Below are positions 25,709-34,244 of a stretch of DNA of 64,000 nucleotides, piece after piece. Below the pieces are notes generated by a model. It did no database searches. It had not been told where the DNA came from and saw only the letters and a program-made list of their open reading frames with translations. The stretch spans positions 1,984,001 through 2,048,000 of the forward strand of contig JADJXK010000002.1 in NCBI GenBank assembly GCA_016710325.1. Reading direction: 5' to 3'. Both the position numbers and the translations under genes were made by a program. This DNA comes from Candidatus Leptofilum proximum (GTDB lineage: Bacteria > Chloroflexota > Anaerolineae > Promineifilales > Promineifilaceae). The first letter of the stretch is position 1. The number at the start of each line of letters is the position of its first letter.

Positions 25709-26902
25709 ATGAACAGTCAACATTTTATTGAACTTGATGAAACCTACAGCGCCCACAACTACCATCCGTTGGACGTTGTGATTGAAAAAGCAGAGGGCGT
25801 CTGGGTATATGACGTAGACGGCAAAAAATATCTGGACTGCCTGGCGGCGTATTCAGCAGTAAACCAGGGGCACTGCCATCCGGGCATCATGGCCGCGGCC
25901 ACGGCGCAAATGCACAAGGTCACCCTCACCTCGCGCGCCTTCCGCAACGACCAGATGGGGCCGTTCCTCAAAGAGCTGTGCGAGCTGACCCGTTACGAGA
26001 TGGCCCTACCCATGAACACCGGCGCCGAGGCCGTGGAAACGGCGATCAAAGCGGCACGAAAATGGGGCTACGAGGTAAAAAAAGTACCCGCCGACCAGGC
26101 TGAAATCATTGTGTGTGAGGGCAACTTCCACGGCCGTACCACCACCATCGTCGGCTTTTCCAGCGAGGCCAGCTACAAGCGCAACTTTGGCCCCTTCACC
26201 CCCGGCTTTGTGATGATTCCTTATGGCGATACGGCCGCTCTTGAAGCCGCCATCACCCCCAACACCGTGGGCTTTTTGGTGGAGCCTATCCAGGGCGAAG
26301 GCGGCGTTATTATTCCGCGCGAAGGGTTCCTCAAAGACGCGTATGAGATTTGCCAGCAGCACAACGTGCTGTTTGTGGCCGATGAGATTCAGACCGGATT
26401 CGGCCGTACCGGCCAGCTGTTCGCCTGCGAACATGAAGGCGTCAAGCCAGACATAACCATCGTGGGCAAGGCGTTGAGTGGTGGTTTTTACCCGGTTTCG
26501 GCCGTTCTGGCCGACAGCGACATTCTGGGACTGTTCCACCCTGGCGATCATGGCAGCACCTTTGGCGGTAATCCGCTGGGAGCGGCCGTAGGCCGCGCCG
26601 CCCTCAAAGCCCTGGTGGAAGAGAAAATGGTGGAACGCTCACGCGAGTTGGGCGAATACTTCAAGGGCCGCCTGCAGCGCATCGAAAGCGAGCATATCAA
26701 GGAGGTGCGCGGTAAGGGGCTGTTCATCGGCGTGGAACTGCACACCCGCGCCCGCCGCTTCTGCGAGGCATTGCAAGAGCGAAGCATATTATGTAAAGAA
26801 ACGCATGAAAACGTCATTCGTTTTGCCCCGCCGCTGGTCATCAAAAAGGAAGAAATCGACTGGGCGCTGGCGCAGATCGAACCAGTTCTGCAAATGGCCT
26901 AA
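25709..26902 (+). CDS. rocD: Ornithine aminotransferase
   Basis: A 397-residue class-III PLP aminotransferase that converts ornithine and 2-oxoglutarate to glutamate semialdehyde and glutamate. Family signatures: AAYSAVNQGHCHP (about 48), NTGAEAVETAIKAARKWGY (about 101), the cofactor Asp in FVADEIQTGFGRTG (about 225) and the PLP Lys in IVGKALSGGFYPVSA (about 254). Length and phrases fit ornithine rather than acetylornithine or GABA aminotransferases. AAGGAG lies about 12 nt before the ATG. A leader with an intrinsic terminator precedes it. Confidence 0.93.
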   Translation: MNSQHFIELDETYSAHNYHPLDVVIEKAEGVWVYDVDGKKYLDCLAAYSAVNQGHCHPGIMAAATAQMHKVTLTSRAFRNDQMGPFLKELCELTRYEMALPMNTGAEAVETAIKAARKWGYEVKKVPADQAEIIVCEGNFHGRTTTIVGFSSEASYKRNFGPFTPGFVMIPYGDTAALEAAITPNTVGFLVEPIQGEGGVIIPREGFLKDAYEICQQHNVLFVADEIQTGFGRTGQLFACEHEGVKPDITIVGKALSGGFYPVSAVLADSDILGLFHPGDHGSTFGGNPLGAAVGRAALKALVEEKMVERSRELGEYFKGRLQRIESEHIKEVRGKGLFIGVELHTRARRFCEALQERSILCKETHENVIRFAPPLVIKKEEIDWALAQIEPVLQMA

Positions 26903-26924
26903 ATTAAGCGAGGTGGACATCAAA

Positions 26925-26979
26925 CCGTAGCCACAGATTTTTGCTGCGCTTGGCACGCAGTAATTAATCGTGGCTACGG
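26925..26979. repeat. CCGTAGCCAC hairpin repeat, diverged copy 3
   Basis: CCGTAGCCA at the left pairs with TGGCTACGG at the right, with inner TGCTGCG and CGCAGTA also matching. Similar in plan to the copies at 6297-6349 and 13156-13208. Confidence 0.7.
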
Positions 26980-27004
26980 CCCAAAATGCGAGGAGTGCTC
27001 CCTG

Positions 27005-27391
27005 GTGCAACGTGAGCAAGATGCGTGGGATTATTGCACTATTGTCTTTAGGACGTACCACAACGTTGGCGGCGGCGAGCACGGCGGCTTGAATTATGGC
27101 TTGTTGTGGTTTGAAGCAGAGGCGAGGGGACACAACGGCCGTTACCAGGCCGGTAAATCGAGCGAAGTGCCCTTCGGCCGTATGGCAGAAGGTGTGCCGG
27201 ATTCACGCAATGCTGCCCACGTAGGCGTTCATCGCGATCTGGTAAACGTGTTGCGTAACAATGGCTGGGAACAGATCTCCGGTGGTGGTGCTGGCTGGTG
27301 GGAAAAACGTTTCCGCCGTCATGCCAGCAAAGCGCCACAGTCACTGCTGCAAAAAATTCGCAGCTTTTTTGCCAGAAGGCGACTAAAGTAA
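27005..27391 (+). CDS. Small hypothetical protein
   Basis: A 128-residue protein without a family I can name. The C-terminal part (VGVHRDLVNVLRNNGWEQISGGGAGWWEKRFRR) has the look of a short alpha/beta module seen at the ends of some uncharacterised proteins, where a helix precedes 'GWE..G.G..WW..RFRR'. A basic tail follows. GTG start at 27005 with AGGAG about 9 nt upstream. It contains one ACGGCCGT as codons N-G-R, like the chromosomal genes around it. Confidence 0.55.
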   Translation: MQREQDAWDYCTIVFRTYHNVGGGEHGGLNYGLLWFEAEARGHNGRYQAGKSSEVPFGRMAEGVPDSRNAAHVGVHRDLVNVLRNNGWEQISGGGAGWWEKRFRRHASKAPQSLLQKIRSFFARRRLK

Positions 27392-27476
27392 GCTTCAAAT
27401 TACCAGCATAAATAGTGCCGCCTCTCGACAATCTCCCCCTGACAAATCCCCGCTAACCCGCTATCATTCACCCCTT

Positions 27477-28382
27477 ATGCATACAAAAGCTTTACCTTAC
27501 GTGTGCCTGCTGGGCCTGCTGTGGGGCACCAACCTGGTCATCATGCGCGCTGGCGTGGGGCAGTTTGATCCAATATTGTTTGTGGGCATACGATTGCTGC
27601 TGGCCAGCCTGGCCTTTGTGGTGGTTTATACCTTCTCCGGCCGCCGCCTCGTTCCCACCGACCGCAAACTGTGGCTCTATGCCACCCTCTTGGGCGTCTT
27701 TAGCACTGCCATTCCCATGACGGCTATCGTCAGCTCGCTCACCTTTCAATCCAGCGGCGTTACCGCCCTGCTCATTACCACCGCTCCAGCGTTTATCACC
27801 ATCGCCGCCCACTTTTTTCTGCCAGATGAGCAGATGAATTCGCGCAAGCTGTTTGGTGTAACCCTGGCGCTGGGTGGGGCCATGCTCATCGTCCTGCGCG
27901 GTGAGACGGGTCTACCCGATGTAGCAGAGGGCAACCCGCTGGGCTATGGGCTGGTTTTGTCTGCCATGCTGTTTGAAACAGCGGGCACCATTGTGATCCG
28001 GCGGCGGATGAAGGCGTTTAGTTCGTTTGACGTAACGGCCGTTCGCCTCACGGTTGCCGGTTTGACAGTGATGCCCATAGCCATCTTGCTGCGCGGTTTC
28101 GATTTATCGCAGGTGACCGGCAGCGGCTGGTTTTCATTGGTCTATGCGGCCTTAGTCGGCGCTTTTTCGGCCCAGATGTTGGCCTTTAGCATCACCAAGC
28201 GCTTTGGGGCGACGGCATTTTCGCTCACCAGCTACGTCATCCCCGTGGTGGCGGCCGTCACCGGTGTGCTGTGGCTGCATGAAACCATCACCGTTTGGAT
28301 GGTAGCCGGGATGGTGTTGATTGGCGGGGGAATTTTGCTGATCAACGGCCGTCGCAGCGTCAGACTGATGCCCAATCCATAA
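27477..28382 (+). CDS. DMT-superfamily exporter (EamA type)
   Basis: A 301-residue membrane protein with ten predicted helices in two EamA repeats (about 5-135 and 155-295). The N-terminal LLGLLWGTNLVIMRAGV and the second-repeat start LGYGLVLSAMLFETAGTIVIRR are typical. Members export amino acids, nucleosides or other metabolites; the substrate is not predictable. The C-terminal helix of each repeat has the usual GGAMLIVLRG and GGGILLINGR endings. Confidence 0.9.
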   Translation: MHTKALPYVCLLGLLWGTNLVIMRAGVGQFDPILFVGIRLLLASLAFVVVYTFSGRRLVPTDRKLWLYATLLGVFSTAIPMTAIVSSLTFQSSGVTALLITTAPAFITIAAHFFLPDEQMNSRKLFGVTLALGGAMLIVLRGETGLPDVAEGNPLGYGLVLSAMLFETAGTIVIRRRMKAFSSFDVTAVRLTVAGLTVMPIAILLRGFDLSQVTGSGWFSLVYAALVGAFSAQMLAFSITKRFGATAFSLTSYVIPVVAAVTGVLWLHETITVWMVAGMVLIGGGILLINGRRSVRLMPNP

Positions 28383-28441
28383 AAAGCTGAACGTAGCCAA
28401 AGAAAATCTTTTCCACACCGCAACCAAGCTATAATTCACGC

Positions 28442-29926
28442 ATGAACCACGCTCCCGATTTTGCCGACGTTTTACAGCAGTTTGTTACCCGTTCCAGCTA
28501 TTCTGCAGGCCAACTGGCGCGCCTGACGGGCATTCCCAAACCCACTATTCTTAGCTGGCTCGACGGCCGTGTGAAACACCCGCGCTCGTATTCAGATCTC
28601 CTGCGGTTGGCCGAATCGCTGCATCTGGAATTATCCGAAGTCATCTACCTGCTGGCGGCGGCCGGTTTTTCTGAAGCCGCCGAACGCCTGAAGGAAGCTG
28701 CCCCGCCTTACGGACACACGAGCCTGAAAACGGCCGTAGCCTCCACTCCCTTTCAGGCCATTCCCGCCCTGCCCTACTTTGTAGGCCGCCAGGGGCTAAT
28801 GAAACAAATCGAAGAGATTCTCCTGACCGATCCCAACTGCCGCACCTGCGCTTTGCAGGGCATGGCCGGTGTGGGTAAAACCGCCCTGGCTGCTCAGATG
28901 GCCTACCGGCTGCGCCCTCACTTTCCCGATGGCGTTTTATGGGCCAATCTGCACCGCTCCGATCCAATGACCATCTTATCGACCTTTGCCTATGCCTACG
29001 GCGAAGATGTTGAGCCATACAAAGACCTGGAAAGCCGCAGCCAGATCGTGCGCCAACTGTTGGCCGACAAGCGCGTGCTCGTCATTTTGGACGATGTGTG
29101 GCATGGGCAGGACGTCACCCCGCTGCTGCCACCATCGACAGGGGAAACAGCGGTAATCATCACCACCCGCCGTCAAGACCTTTTCGCCACGGCGGGAATG
29201 CATCGCCTGGAAGTACCGCCTTTCGATATTACCGGGCAGGTAGCCTTGCGTCTCTTTGGTCACTTTCTGGACGAGGAAACCGTCGCCAGCCATGAGCAAG
29301 CTTTCAGGCAAATTGCCGACCTGTTGGGCCACCTGCCGCTGGCTGTAGCCATTGCCGCCAGCCGAATGGCGTATGAGCCTAGCTGGTCGCCTCACGAATT
29401 TTTGGAGAGATTGCGACAGGCCCAGCAGCAGCTTTCTGAGCTGGTGTTTGAAGACCAGAGTGTGCACATCTCGTTTTCGACCAGTTTTGCCCTCCTGGAC
29501 GAACCCTTGCAGCGCTTTTTTGCCCTGATTGGCATCTTTGGTGGGCGCAGCTTTACCACGGAAGCAGCAGCGGCCGTAACACAAACTTCGCTCCAGCAGG
29601 CAGAAGATTATTTGCGTAAACTCTATGCTCTGTCGCTCTGCCAGTTGGCCAACTCAGACCCCAGCTCCGGCCAGAGTCGCTATCGTTTACATTTCCTCCT
29701 CAGTATCTATGCCGAGGAAACGGCCGCTGCCCGCGACTACCTGACGCAGGCCCACATGCGCCTCATCAACTTCTACGTCGACTATGGCGAAAAACATTAC
29801 GACAACAAGCCGCTGTTAACCGCCGAATCGAGCAACATCCGGGCCGTCCTCCAGCTTACAAAAAAGTATGACCTGCACGATGCGTATGCTCGGTGTACGG
29901 CCGTATTTGCCGCCGTGCTGGAGTAG
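28442..29926 (+). CDS. HTH plus NB-ARC (STAND) ATPase
   Basis: A 494-residue protein joining an N-terminal XRE-like HTH (about 15-75, SAGQLARLTGIPKPTILSWLDG) to an NB-ARC NTPase: P-loop LQGMAGVGKTALAAQMA (about 139-155), Walker B VLVILDDVWHGQD (about 205), and GLPLA-like box LLGHLPLAVAIAA (about 296), then a winged-helix region. STAND proteins act as nucleotide-gated switches in signalling or defence. Usually a long TPR, WD40 or other repeat sensor follows; here the chain ends soon after the winged helix (AESSNIRAVLQLTKKY), so the sensor is missing or minimal. Confidence 0.85.
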   Translation: MNHAPDFADVLQQFVTRSSYSAGQLARLTGIPKPTILSWLDGRVKHPRSYSDLLRLAESLHLELSEVIYLLAAAGFSEAAERLKEAAPPYGHTSLKTAVASTPFQAIPALPYFVGRQGLMKQIEEILLTDPNCRTCALQGMAGVGKTALAAQMAYRLRPHFPDGVLWANLHRSDPMTILSTFAYAYGEDVEPYKDLESRSQIVRQLLADKRVLVILDDVWHGQDVTPLLPPSTGETAVIITTRRQDLFATAGMHRLEVPPFDITGQVALRLFGHFLDEETVASHEQAFRQIADLLGHLPLAVAIAASRMAYEPSWSPHEFLERLRQAQQQLSELVFEDQSVHISFSTSFALLDEPLQRFFALIGIFGGRSFTTEAAAAVTQTSLQQAEDYLRKLYALSLCQLANSDPSSGQSRYRLHFLLSIYAEETAAARDYLTQAHMRLINFYVDYGEKHYDNKPLLTAESSNIRAVLQLTKKYDLHDAYARCTAVFAAVLE

Positions 29927-29958
29927 TTCCCCTTTCTAAAACAACCAACAACAAAAAA

Positions 29959-29982
29959 GAGGCGATGCCGAAACATCGCCTC
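29959..29982. terminator. Bidirectional terminator between converging genes
   Basis: GAGGCGATG (29959-29967) and CATCGCCTC (29974-29982) form a 9-bp stem with A-rich left and T-containing right flanks, serving the ATPase gene and the opposing binding-protein gene. Confidence 0.75.
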
Positions 29983-30022
29983 CCTTTATTAAGCTAAACT
30001 AGATCGTCTATCAGCAAATTTA

Positions 30023-32008
30023 CTACTGCAGATCAATCTCGTAGATGTTGTACATCTCAGAGTTCTGGGTCGGGTCCACGCCGAAGTTCAACACGTTCGG
30101 GCGAGCCGCGGCTACCTTCAAGCGCAGGAACAACGGAATAACCGGTACCTGCTCAGAGAAGACAACCTGAGCATCGGTATGACCCTGGATGTAATCTTCG
30201 GTCCCCGGCAGAGCGCCTAAGGCACGGTTACAGGCCAGGTCGAACTCTTCGTTAATCCAAGCAGCGTTGTTCTGACCACCCCAACCAGCAAACGTTTGGT
30301 CTGGGTTGTAATGTCCAGGTACGGTCTCTTCCACCGGACCAGGAATCTGCGAGGACAGGTACAGGGTGCAGCTCGGTTCTACACCGGTCAACCAGGCAAA
30401 TTCGGCCAGGTCGTGGCGACGGCCGAACAACACACCATCGGGACCATCAGCAAACCACTCGCTGGATGGCAGGTAGTACAGTTCAACATCGATACCACAT
30501 TCCAGCTGGTTCTCTTTGAAGATCTGGGTCAGCTGCTGCCGCATCTCGTTACCCGTGGTGGTACCAAGCGTCACATGGAACGGCACGCCGGTGGTCGGAT
30601 CCTCGCGGATGCCATCACCATCGCCGTCTACGTAACCAGCTTCGTCAAGCAGAGCATTGGCCGCTTCCACATCGTACGGCCACTCGGTCAGCCCTTCGGG
30701 GTACAGCGGGTGCACGCTGGGGATGTAGGTGTGAATGACCTCGGAACGGCCGAACAGGATGTTGTCAACCATGCCCTGGCGGTCAGTACACATGGTCATC
30801 GCCTGGCGAACGCGCACATCCTCGAACCAGTCGGGACGGCCGACGCCATCGCCGTAGTCGCCGTAGCTGTTGATGCCGAAGTCAATGTGCTCGTACACGG
30901 TACCGGTCTGGAAGTAAGGAGTCAGCAGGCCGTTGTTCTCCGCTTCGATGAGGAACGGTGCCTGACCAGCATCCATACCATCCTGCGTGCCGATGTCGCA
31001 AGCCCCAGACAGCAGCTGAGCGATCAGCTGGTTGGTGTCGGGGATGAACTTGAAGGTAACACTGTCCAGGTAGGGTTGGTCTTCAACATAATAAAACTCG
31101 TTGGGTGCCAGGCGAATGCTGTCACCGGCGATCCATTCCTGGATAGCAAACGGACCATCACCAACCGGCAGGCGGCTGGTTATTTCAGATTCCAACATTT
31201 CAGCAGCACTCAAGCCACCCCAAACATGCTCAGGGAAGGGCTGCCAGAAGTTGATGAAGAACGTAGAATCCTTGAAACCAGGAACACCGGTCCAACGAGT
31301 GGTCAGGTCGCCAGTCGCTTCATAGCTGACAGTACGCTCAACCGTGAATTTGCTGGCCGGGGTGTCGGGGTCGGCCAGGACGTTGAAGCTGTAGACGGAG
31401 TCGGAAGCTTTCACCGGTTCGCCATCGGACCAAACACGCGGTTTCATGGTGAAGTCCACAACCAGTTGTTCCATCATCACGGGGGTACCGTCGAAGGTCA
31501 CTTCTTCGCCAGCGCTGTTGATGAGGACGGTCCCTTCTTCAACAGCCACAACGTTACCGGCGGCATCTACAGCGGTATCACCAGCATTTACCTCAACTTC
31601 GTTAACAACAGCATCGCCGTCGGCCAGGCTGGGAACTTTTTCCAAACCACGAGCCTGATATTCGTAGGAGAGCGTGGTGAAGTTGTTCTCATAGATGGCG
31701 TGCTGCACAGCCTGAGCGGCCAGCATGGAACCACCATAGGGGTACATGGTGTCCGGTTCCTGCGCCATACACACAATCAGGTCTTTGGGACCAGCCACAA
31801 CTTCGGGTTCAACTTCAACCGTTTCAACAACGGTCTCGGTAACGATACGCGTAACTTCTACTGTTTGGCCTTCTTCCACGACCGTTTCGGTAACAACGCG
31901 GGTAACCTCAACCGTAACGGTTTCGGTTGTGGGGGTACAGGCTGCTAAAACAACAGCAGCGAGTGCAATAACCAGGGCAGCAACTGCCCAGCGTTTTTTG
32001 TGAAACAT
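30023..32008 (-). CDS. Oligopeptide ABC transporter substrate-binding lipoprotein
   Basis: A 661-residue family-5 extracellular solute-binding protein (DppA/OppA type). The signal peptide MFHKKRWAVAALVIALAA ends in lipobox LAAC, followed by two or three EVTRVVTETVVEEG-like units and then the two-lobed binding domain (MKPRVWSDGEPVKASDSVYSF, DVRVRQAMTMCTDRQGMVDNI). The start at 32008 has AGGAGG 7-9 nt upstream; an in-frame start 14 codons earlier lacks one. No permease or ATPase genes of a dipeptide system are within reach, so it is an orphan component or its partners are elsewhere. Confidence 0.92.
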   Translation of the reverse strand: MFHKKRWAVAALVIALAAVVLAACTPTTETVTVEVTRVVTETVVEEGQTVEVTRIVTETVVETVEVEPEVVAGPKDLIVCMAQEPDTMYPYGGSMLAAQAVQHAIYENNFTTLSYEYQARGLEKVPSLADGDAVVNEVEVNAGDTAVDAAGNVVAVEEGTVLINSAGEEVTFDGTPVMMEQLVVDFTMKPRVWSDGEPVKASDSVYSFNVLADPDTPASKFTVERTVSYEATGDLTTRWTGVPGFKDSTFFINFWQPFPEHVWGGLSAAEMLESEITSRLPVGDGPFAIQEWIAGDSIRLAPNEFYYVEDQPYLDSVTFKFIPDTNQLIAQLLSGACDIGTQDGMDAGQAPFLIEAENNGLLTPYFQTGTVYEHIDFGINSYGDYGDGVGRPDWFEDVRVRQAMTMCTDRQGMVDNILFGRSEVIHTYIPSVHPLYPEGLTEWPYDVEAANALLDEAGYVDGDGDGIREDPTTGVPFHVTLGTTTGNEMRQQLTQIFKENQLECGIDVELYYLPSSEWFADGPDGVLFGRRHDLAEFAWLTGVEPSCTLYLSSQIPGPVEETVPGHYNPDQTFAGWGGQNNAAWINEEFDLACNRALGALPGTEDYIQGHTDAQVVFSEQVPVIPLFLRLKVAAARPNVLNFGVDPTQNSEMYNIYEIDLQ

Positions 32009-32140
32009 AGGTATTCCTCCTCTCGGGAAAAATATGGAGTTTTTAAACACATATTAACTGTTTGCAAACTGTCGTTGTTTTTCTTGAGTTCTTACCATTA
32101 ACCTCCACTTTTAATGATTGTTTTTGTCATTTTCAGGTGC

Positions 32141-32173
32141 AAGGGGCAGAGTTGTTGCCAACTTTGCCCCTTT
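32141..32173 (+). terminator. Hairpin with T-run, orientation unexplained
   Basis: AAGGGGCAGAGTTG (32141-32154) pairs with CAACTTTGCCCCTTT (32159-32173) with one mismatch; the T-rich side is on the plus strand, where no gene precedes it. The gap 32009-32442 otherwise shows only the upstream region of the binding-protein gene. Confidence 0.5.
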
Positions 32174-32442
32174 TTGTCTACAAAAAAACCCCTTAGAAAT
32201 TTTGCAGACAGAGGAAGATCTTGCGGCTGGCGGTGGCTCCACTGTAGCGTACAGCTGCCAGCCCAAGTTGAGATTATGATAATAGGCGAACAAAATCTCA
32301 TTCATTTTGCATGAAAAGTGCATGAAATGGGCTTTGTTGTCACCAAAAAGTCGCTTGGCAGTCTCGTTTTTGTCCGGCCGTTCCCCCAACACCCAAAAAT
32401 GAGACGCAGAAGTGTCAACAACCTCTGCGCCTCGGAACAACA

Positions 32443-33954
32443 CTATCTGGCCGCAGTCAGCCAGTTTGTCACGTACGTCATCAAATCATCCAGGGGGATA
32501 ACGGCCGTTTCTCTCCCAGTCCGCGCCTGCGCCTCCACACCGTCCTGGGCTAAGGACCGCTGGCTCACCGTCAGGCGCAGCGGCAGGCCGATGAGATCGG
32601 CATCGTTGAACTTGACGCCCGGACGGGCATCGCGGTCGTCATACAGCACATCGGCGCCAGCTTGCCGCAGCTGGTGGTAAAGGGATTCGGCCGTTTCCGC
32701 CCCACCCCGCAGCGCCACCAGATGAACTTGGTACGGCGCCACGCTCACTGGCCAACACAGCCCGCTTTCATCGTGATGGTGCTCTGCCAGGCAGGCCAGC
32801 AGCCGCGTCACCCCAACGCCGTACGACCCCATCACAATCGGTCGGGCTTCATCATGCTCATCAACAAAGGTGGCTCCCATCGTACTGCTGTAGCGCGTGC
32901 CCAGCTTGAAGATGTTGGCCACCTCCACCGCCCGGGCCGTTTGCAGCGGCTGGCCGCAGTGTGTGCAGGCGTCCCCTTCCTGCGCGGCAGCGATGTCCGC
33001 CACCAGGGCAGCCTGGCCAGCCCAGCCCGTCACGCCGTCATCCACTACGCAGATATCGGCAGCCTGTTCGGCCGTTGGGCGGAGTCGTTGGGCACCAAGC
33101 ACATGCACCAGCTTGGTTTCATTGATATGCGACTGTGCGGAGAGAACGGCCGTAACCACCCGATCTAGTTTCTCATTCCCATCTACCAGTTCTGCTACAA
33201 ACTGCACCGTTTGCGTGCCACCTCTATCTTCTGGCTTGCGAAAGGTAGCTACCTGCCGGTTGGCCCGGTAGCCACAGCTATCGCACAACAGCAGCGTGTC
33301 TTCGCCAATCGGCGCCAGGTACATGAACTCGTGGGCCAGCGTGCCGCCCATCATGCCCACGTCGGCCTCCACGGCCAGCACCGGCAGGCCGCAGCGGGCA
33401 AAAATACGGAAATAGGCAGCGTAGTGAGACTGGTACTGCCCATCCAGCCCGGCGTCATCGGCGTCCATGCTGTAGCTGTCCAGCATGGTAAATTCCCGGC
33501 TGCGGATCAGCCCGGCGCGCGGCCTCGGGTCATCGCGCCACTTGGTCTGGATGTGGTACGCCATTTGCGGCAGCTGCCGGTAGGAATGGATCTCCTGCCG
33601 GGCCAGGTCGGCCAATGTTTCTTCATGGGAGAGGGCGAGGGTGAGGGAACGGCCGTTTCGATCCACCAGCCGCCCCAACTCCGCATCAATTTCGTACCAC
33701 CGCCCCGACGCCTGCCACAGCGCCGCCGGATGCACCAGCGGCATCTTGATCTCCTGCCCGCCCAGCGCATCCATCTCCTGCCTCAAGATTGTCTCAATTT
33801 TTTGCAGTGTGCGCTGCCCTAAGTGCAAATAGCTAAACAAACCTGCCGCCACCTGCCGCACAAACCCCGCCCGCAGCAGCAGTTGGTGCCCCACCACCTC
33901 CGTCGCCGACGGCGCTTCCCGCAGCGTTTCCTTCATCAGTCGACTCATCTTCAT
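32443..33954 (-). CDS. proS: Proline--tRNA ligase
   Basis: A 503-residue class-II aminoacyl-tRNA synthetase. N-terminal MKMSRLMKETLREAPSATEV, motif-1 region QTLQKIETILRQEMDALGGQEIKMPLVHP, motif 2 region TKWRDDPRPRAGLIRSREFTMLDSYSM, an insertion domain (about 220-340, the editing INS region) and motif 3 SYGVGVTRLLACLAEHHHDE are seen, then a C-terminal anticodon-binding domain (PYQVHLVALRG...VLYDDRDARPGVKFNDADLIGLP). The ATG at 33954 has GGAG 9 nt upstream. A leader with a mini-gene and a terminator precedes it. Confidence 0.97.
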   Translation of the reverse strand: MKMSRLMKETLREAPSATEVVGHQLLLRAGFVRQVAAGLFSYLHLGQRTLQKIETILRQEMDALGGQEIKMPLVHPAALWQASGRWYEIDAELGRLVDRNGRSLTLALSHEETLADLARQEIHSYRQLPQMAYHIQTKWRDDPRPRAGLIRSREFTMLDSYSMDADDAGLDGQYQSHYAAYFRIFARCGLPVLAVEADVGMMGGTLAHEFMYLAPIGEDTLLLCDSCGYRANRQVATFRKPEDRGGTQTVQFVAELVDGNEKLDRVVTAVLSAQSHINETKLVHVLGAQRLRPTAEQAADICVVDDGVTGWAGQAALVADIAAAQEGDACTHCGQPLQTARAVEVANIFKLGTRYSSTMGATFVDEHDEARPIVMGSYGVGVTRLLACLAEHHHDESGLCWPVSVAPYQVHLVALRGGAETAESLYHQLRQAGADVLYDDRDARPGVKFNDADLIGLPLRLTVSQRSLAQDGVEAQARTGRETAVIPLDDLMTYVTNWLTAAR

Positions 33955-34021
33955 GTCACAATTCTCCAAATTATGTCAACTTTACCAACACCTTCTCTCA
34001 AATCTCCAAGCTTCTGTAGAC

Positions 34022-34057
34022 AAAAACAAAAAGCCCCGTGCCGGGCAGACACGGGGC
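34022..34057 (-). terminator. Terminator in the proS leader
   Basis: On the minus strand GCCCCGTG (34050-34057) pairs with CACGGGGC (34033-34040) around TCTGCCCGG, followed by TTTTTGTTTTTG. It lies between the leader promoter and proS, 68 nt before the proS start, so proS expression must read through it. Confidence 0.85.
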
Positions 34058-34090
34058 AAAACGTTTTCACAGGTGCAGATCAATGAATAG

Positions 34091-34201
34091 CTAGGTGAGT
34101 GATTTTCTCTGCTGCAAGCGTGACAAACGCCAACCTCCCGCTGCCTGGGCAACGGGGCTGGTAGGTACGGGAGTGTTGGTCGCAATCAGCCAGTCGTTCA
34201 T
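34091..34201 (-). CDS. Proline-containing leader peptide of proS (candidate)
   Basis: A 36-codon reading frame in the proS leader. Residues 11-16 read P-V-P-T-S-P, so three of six codons are proline (CCC, CCT, CCC). The ATG is 9 nt after the -10 element, suggesting a leaderless start. The RNA it spans folds: CCAACACTCCCG (codons 8-11) pairs with CGGGAGGTTGG further in the frame. A segment AGCCCCGTTGCC (34148-34159), which holds the third proline codon, is complementary to GGCACGGGGCT, the 3' arm of the downstream terminator. This is the layout of ribosome-controlled attenuation. Translation is not proven and the sense of control cannot be read from the sequence. Confidence 0.5.
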   Translation of the reverse strand: MNDWLIATNTPVPTSPVAQAAGGWRLSRLQQRKSLT

Positions 34202-34210
34202 CGTGGCGTA

Positions 34211-34239
34211 ACCTTACAAAACTTGGGCGCCTATGTCAA
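34211..34239 (-). promoter_or_regulatory. Promoter of the proS leader
   Basis: TTGACA (34234-34239), 17-nt spacer, TAAGGT (34211-34216) on the minus strand. The expected start is near 34204. Confidence 0.65.
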
Positions 34240-34244
34240 CCGAT

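Noticed and set aside
33955..34204. T-box riboswitch upstream of proS
   Set aside because: An aminoacyl-tRNA synthetase leader with a terminator suggests a T-box, but the conserved AGGGTGGNACCGCG segment and a matching antiterminator are absent; a leader peptide fits better.
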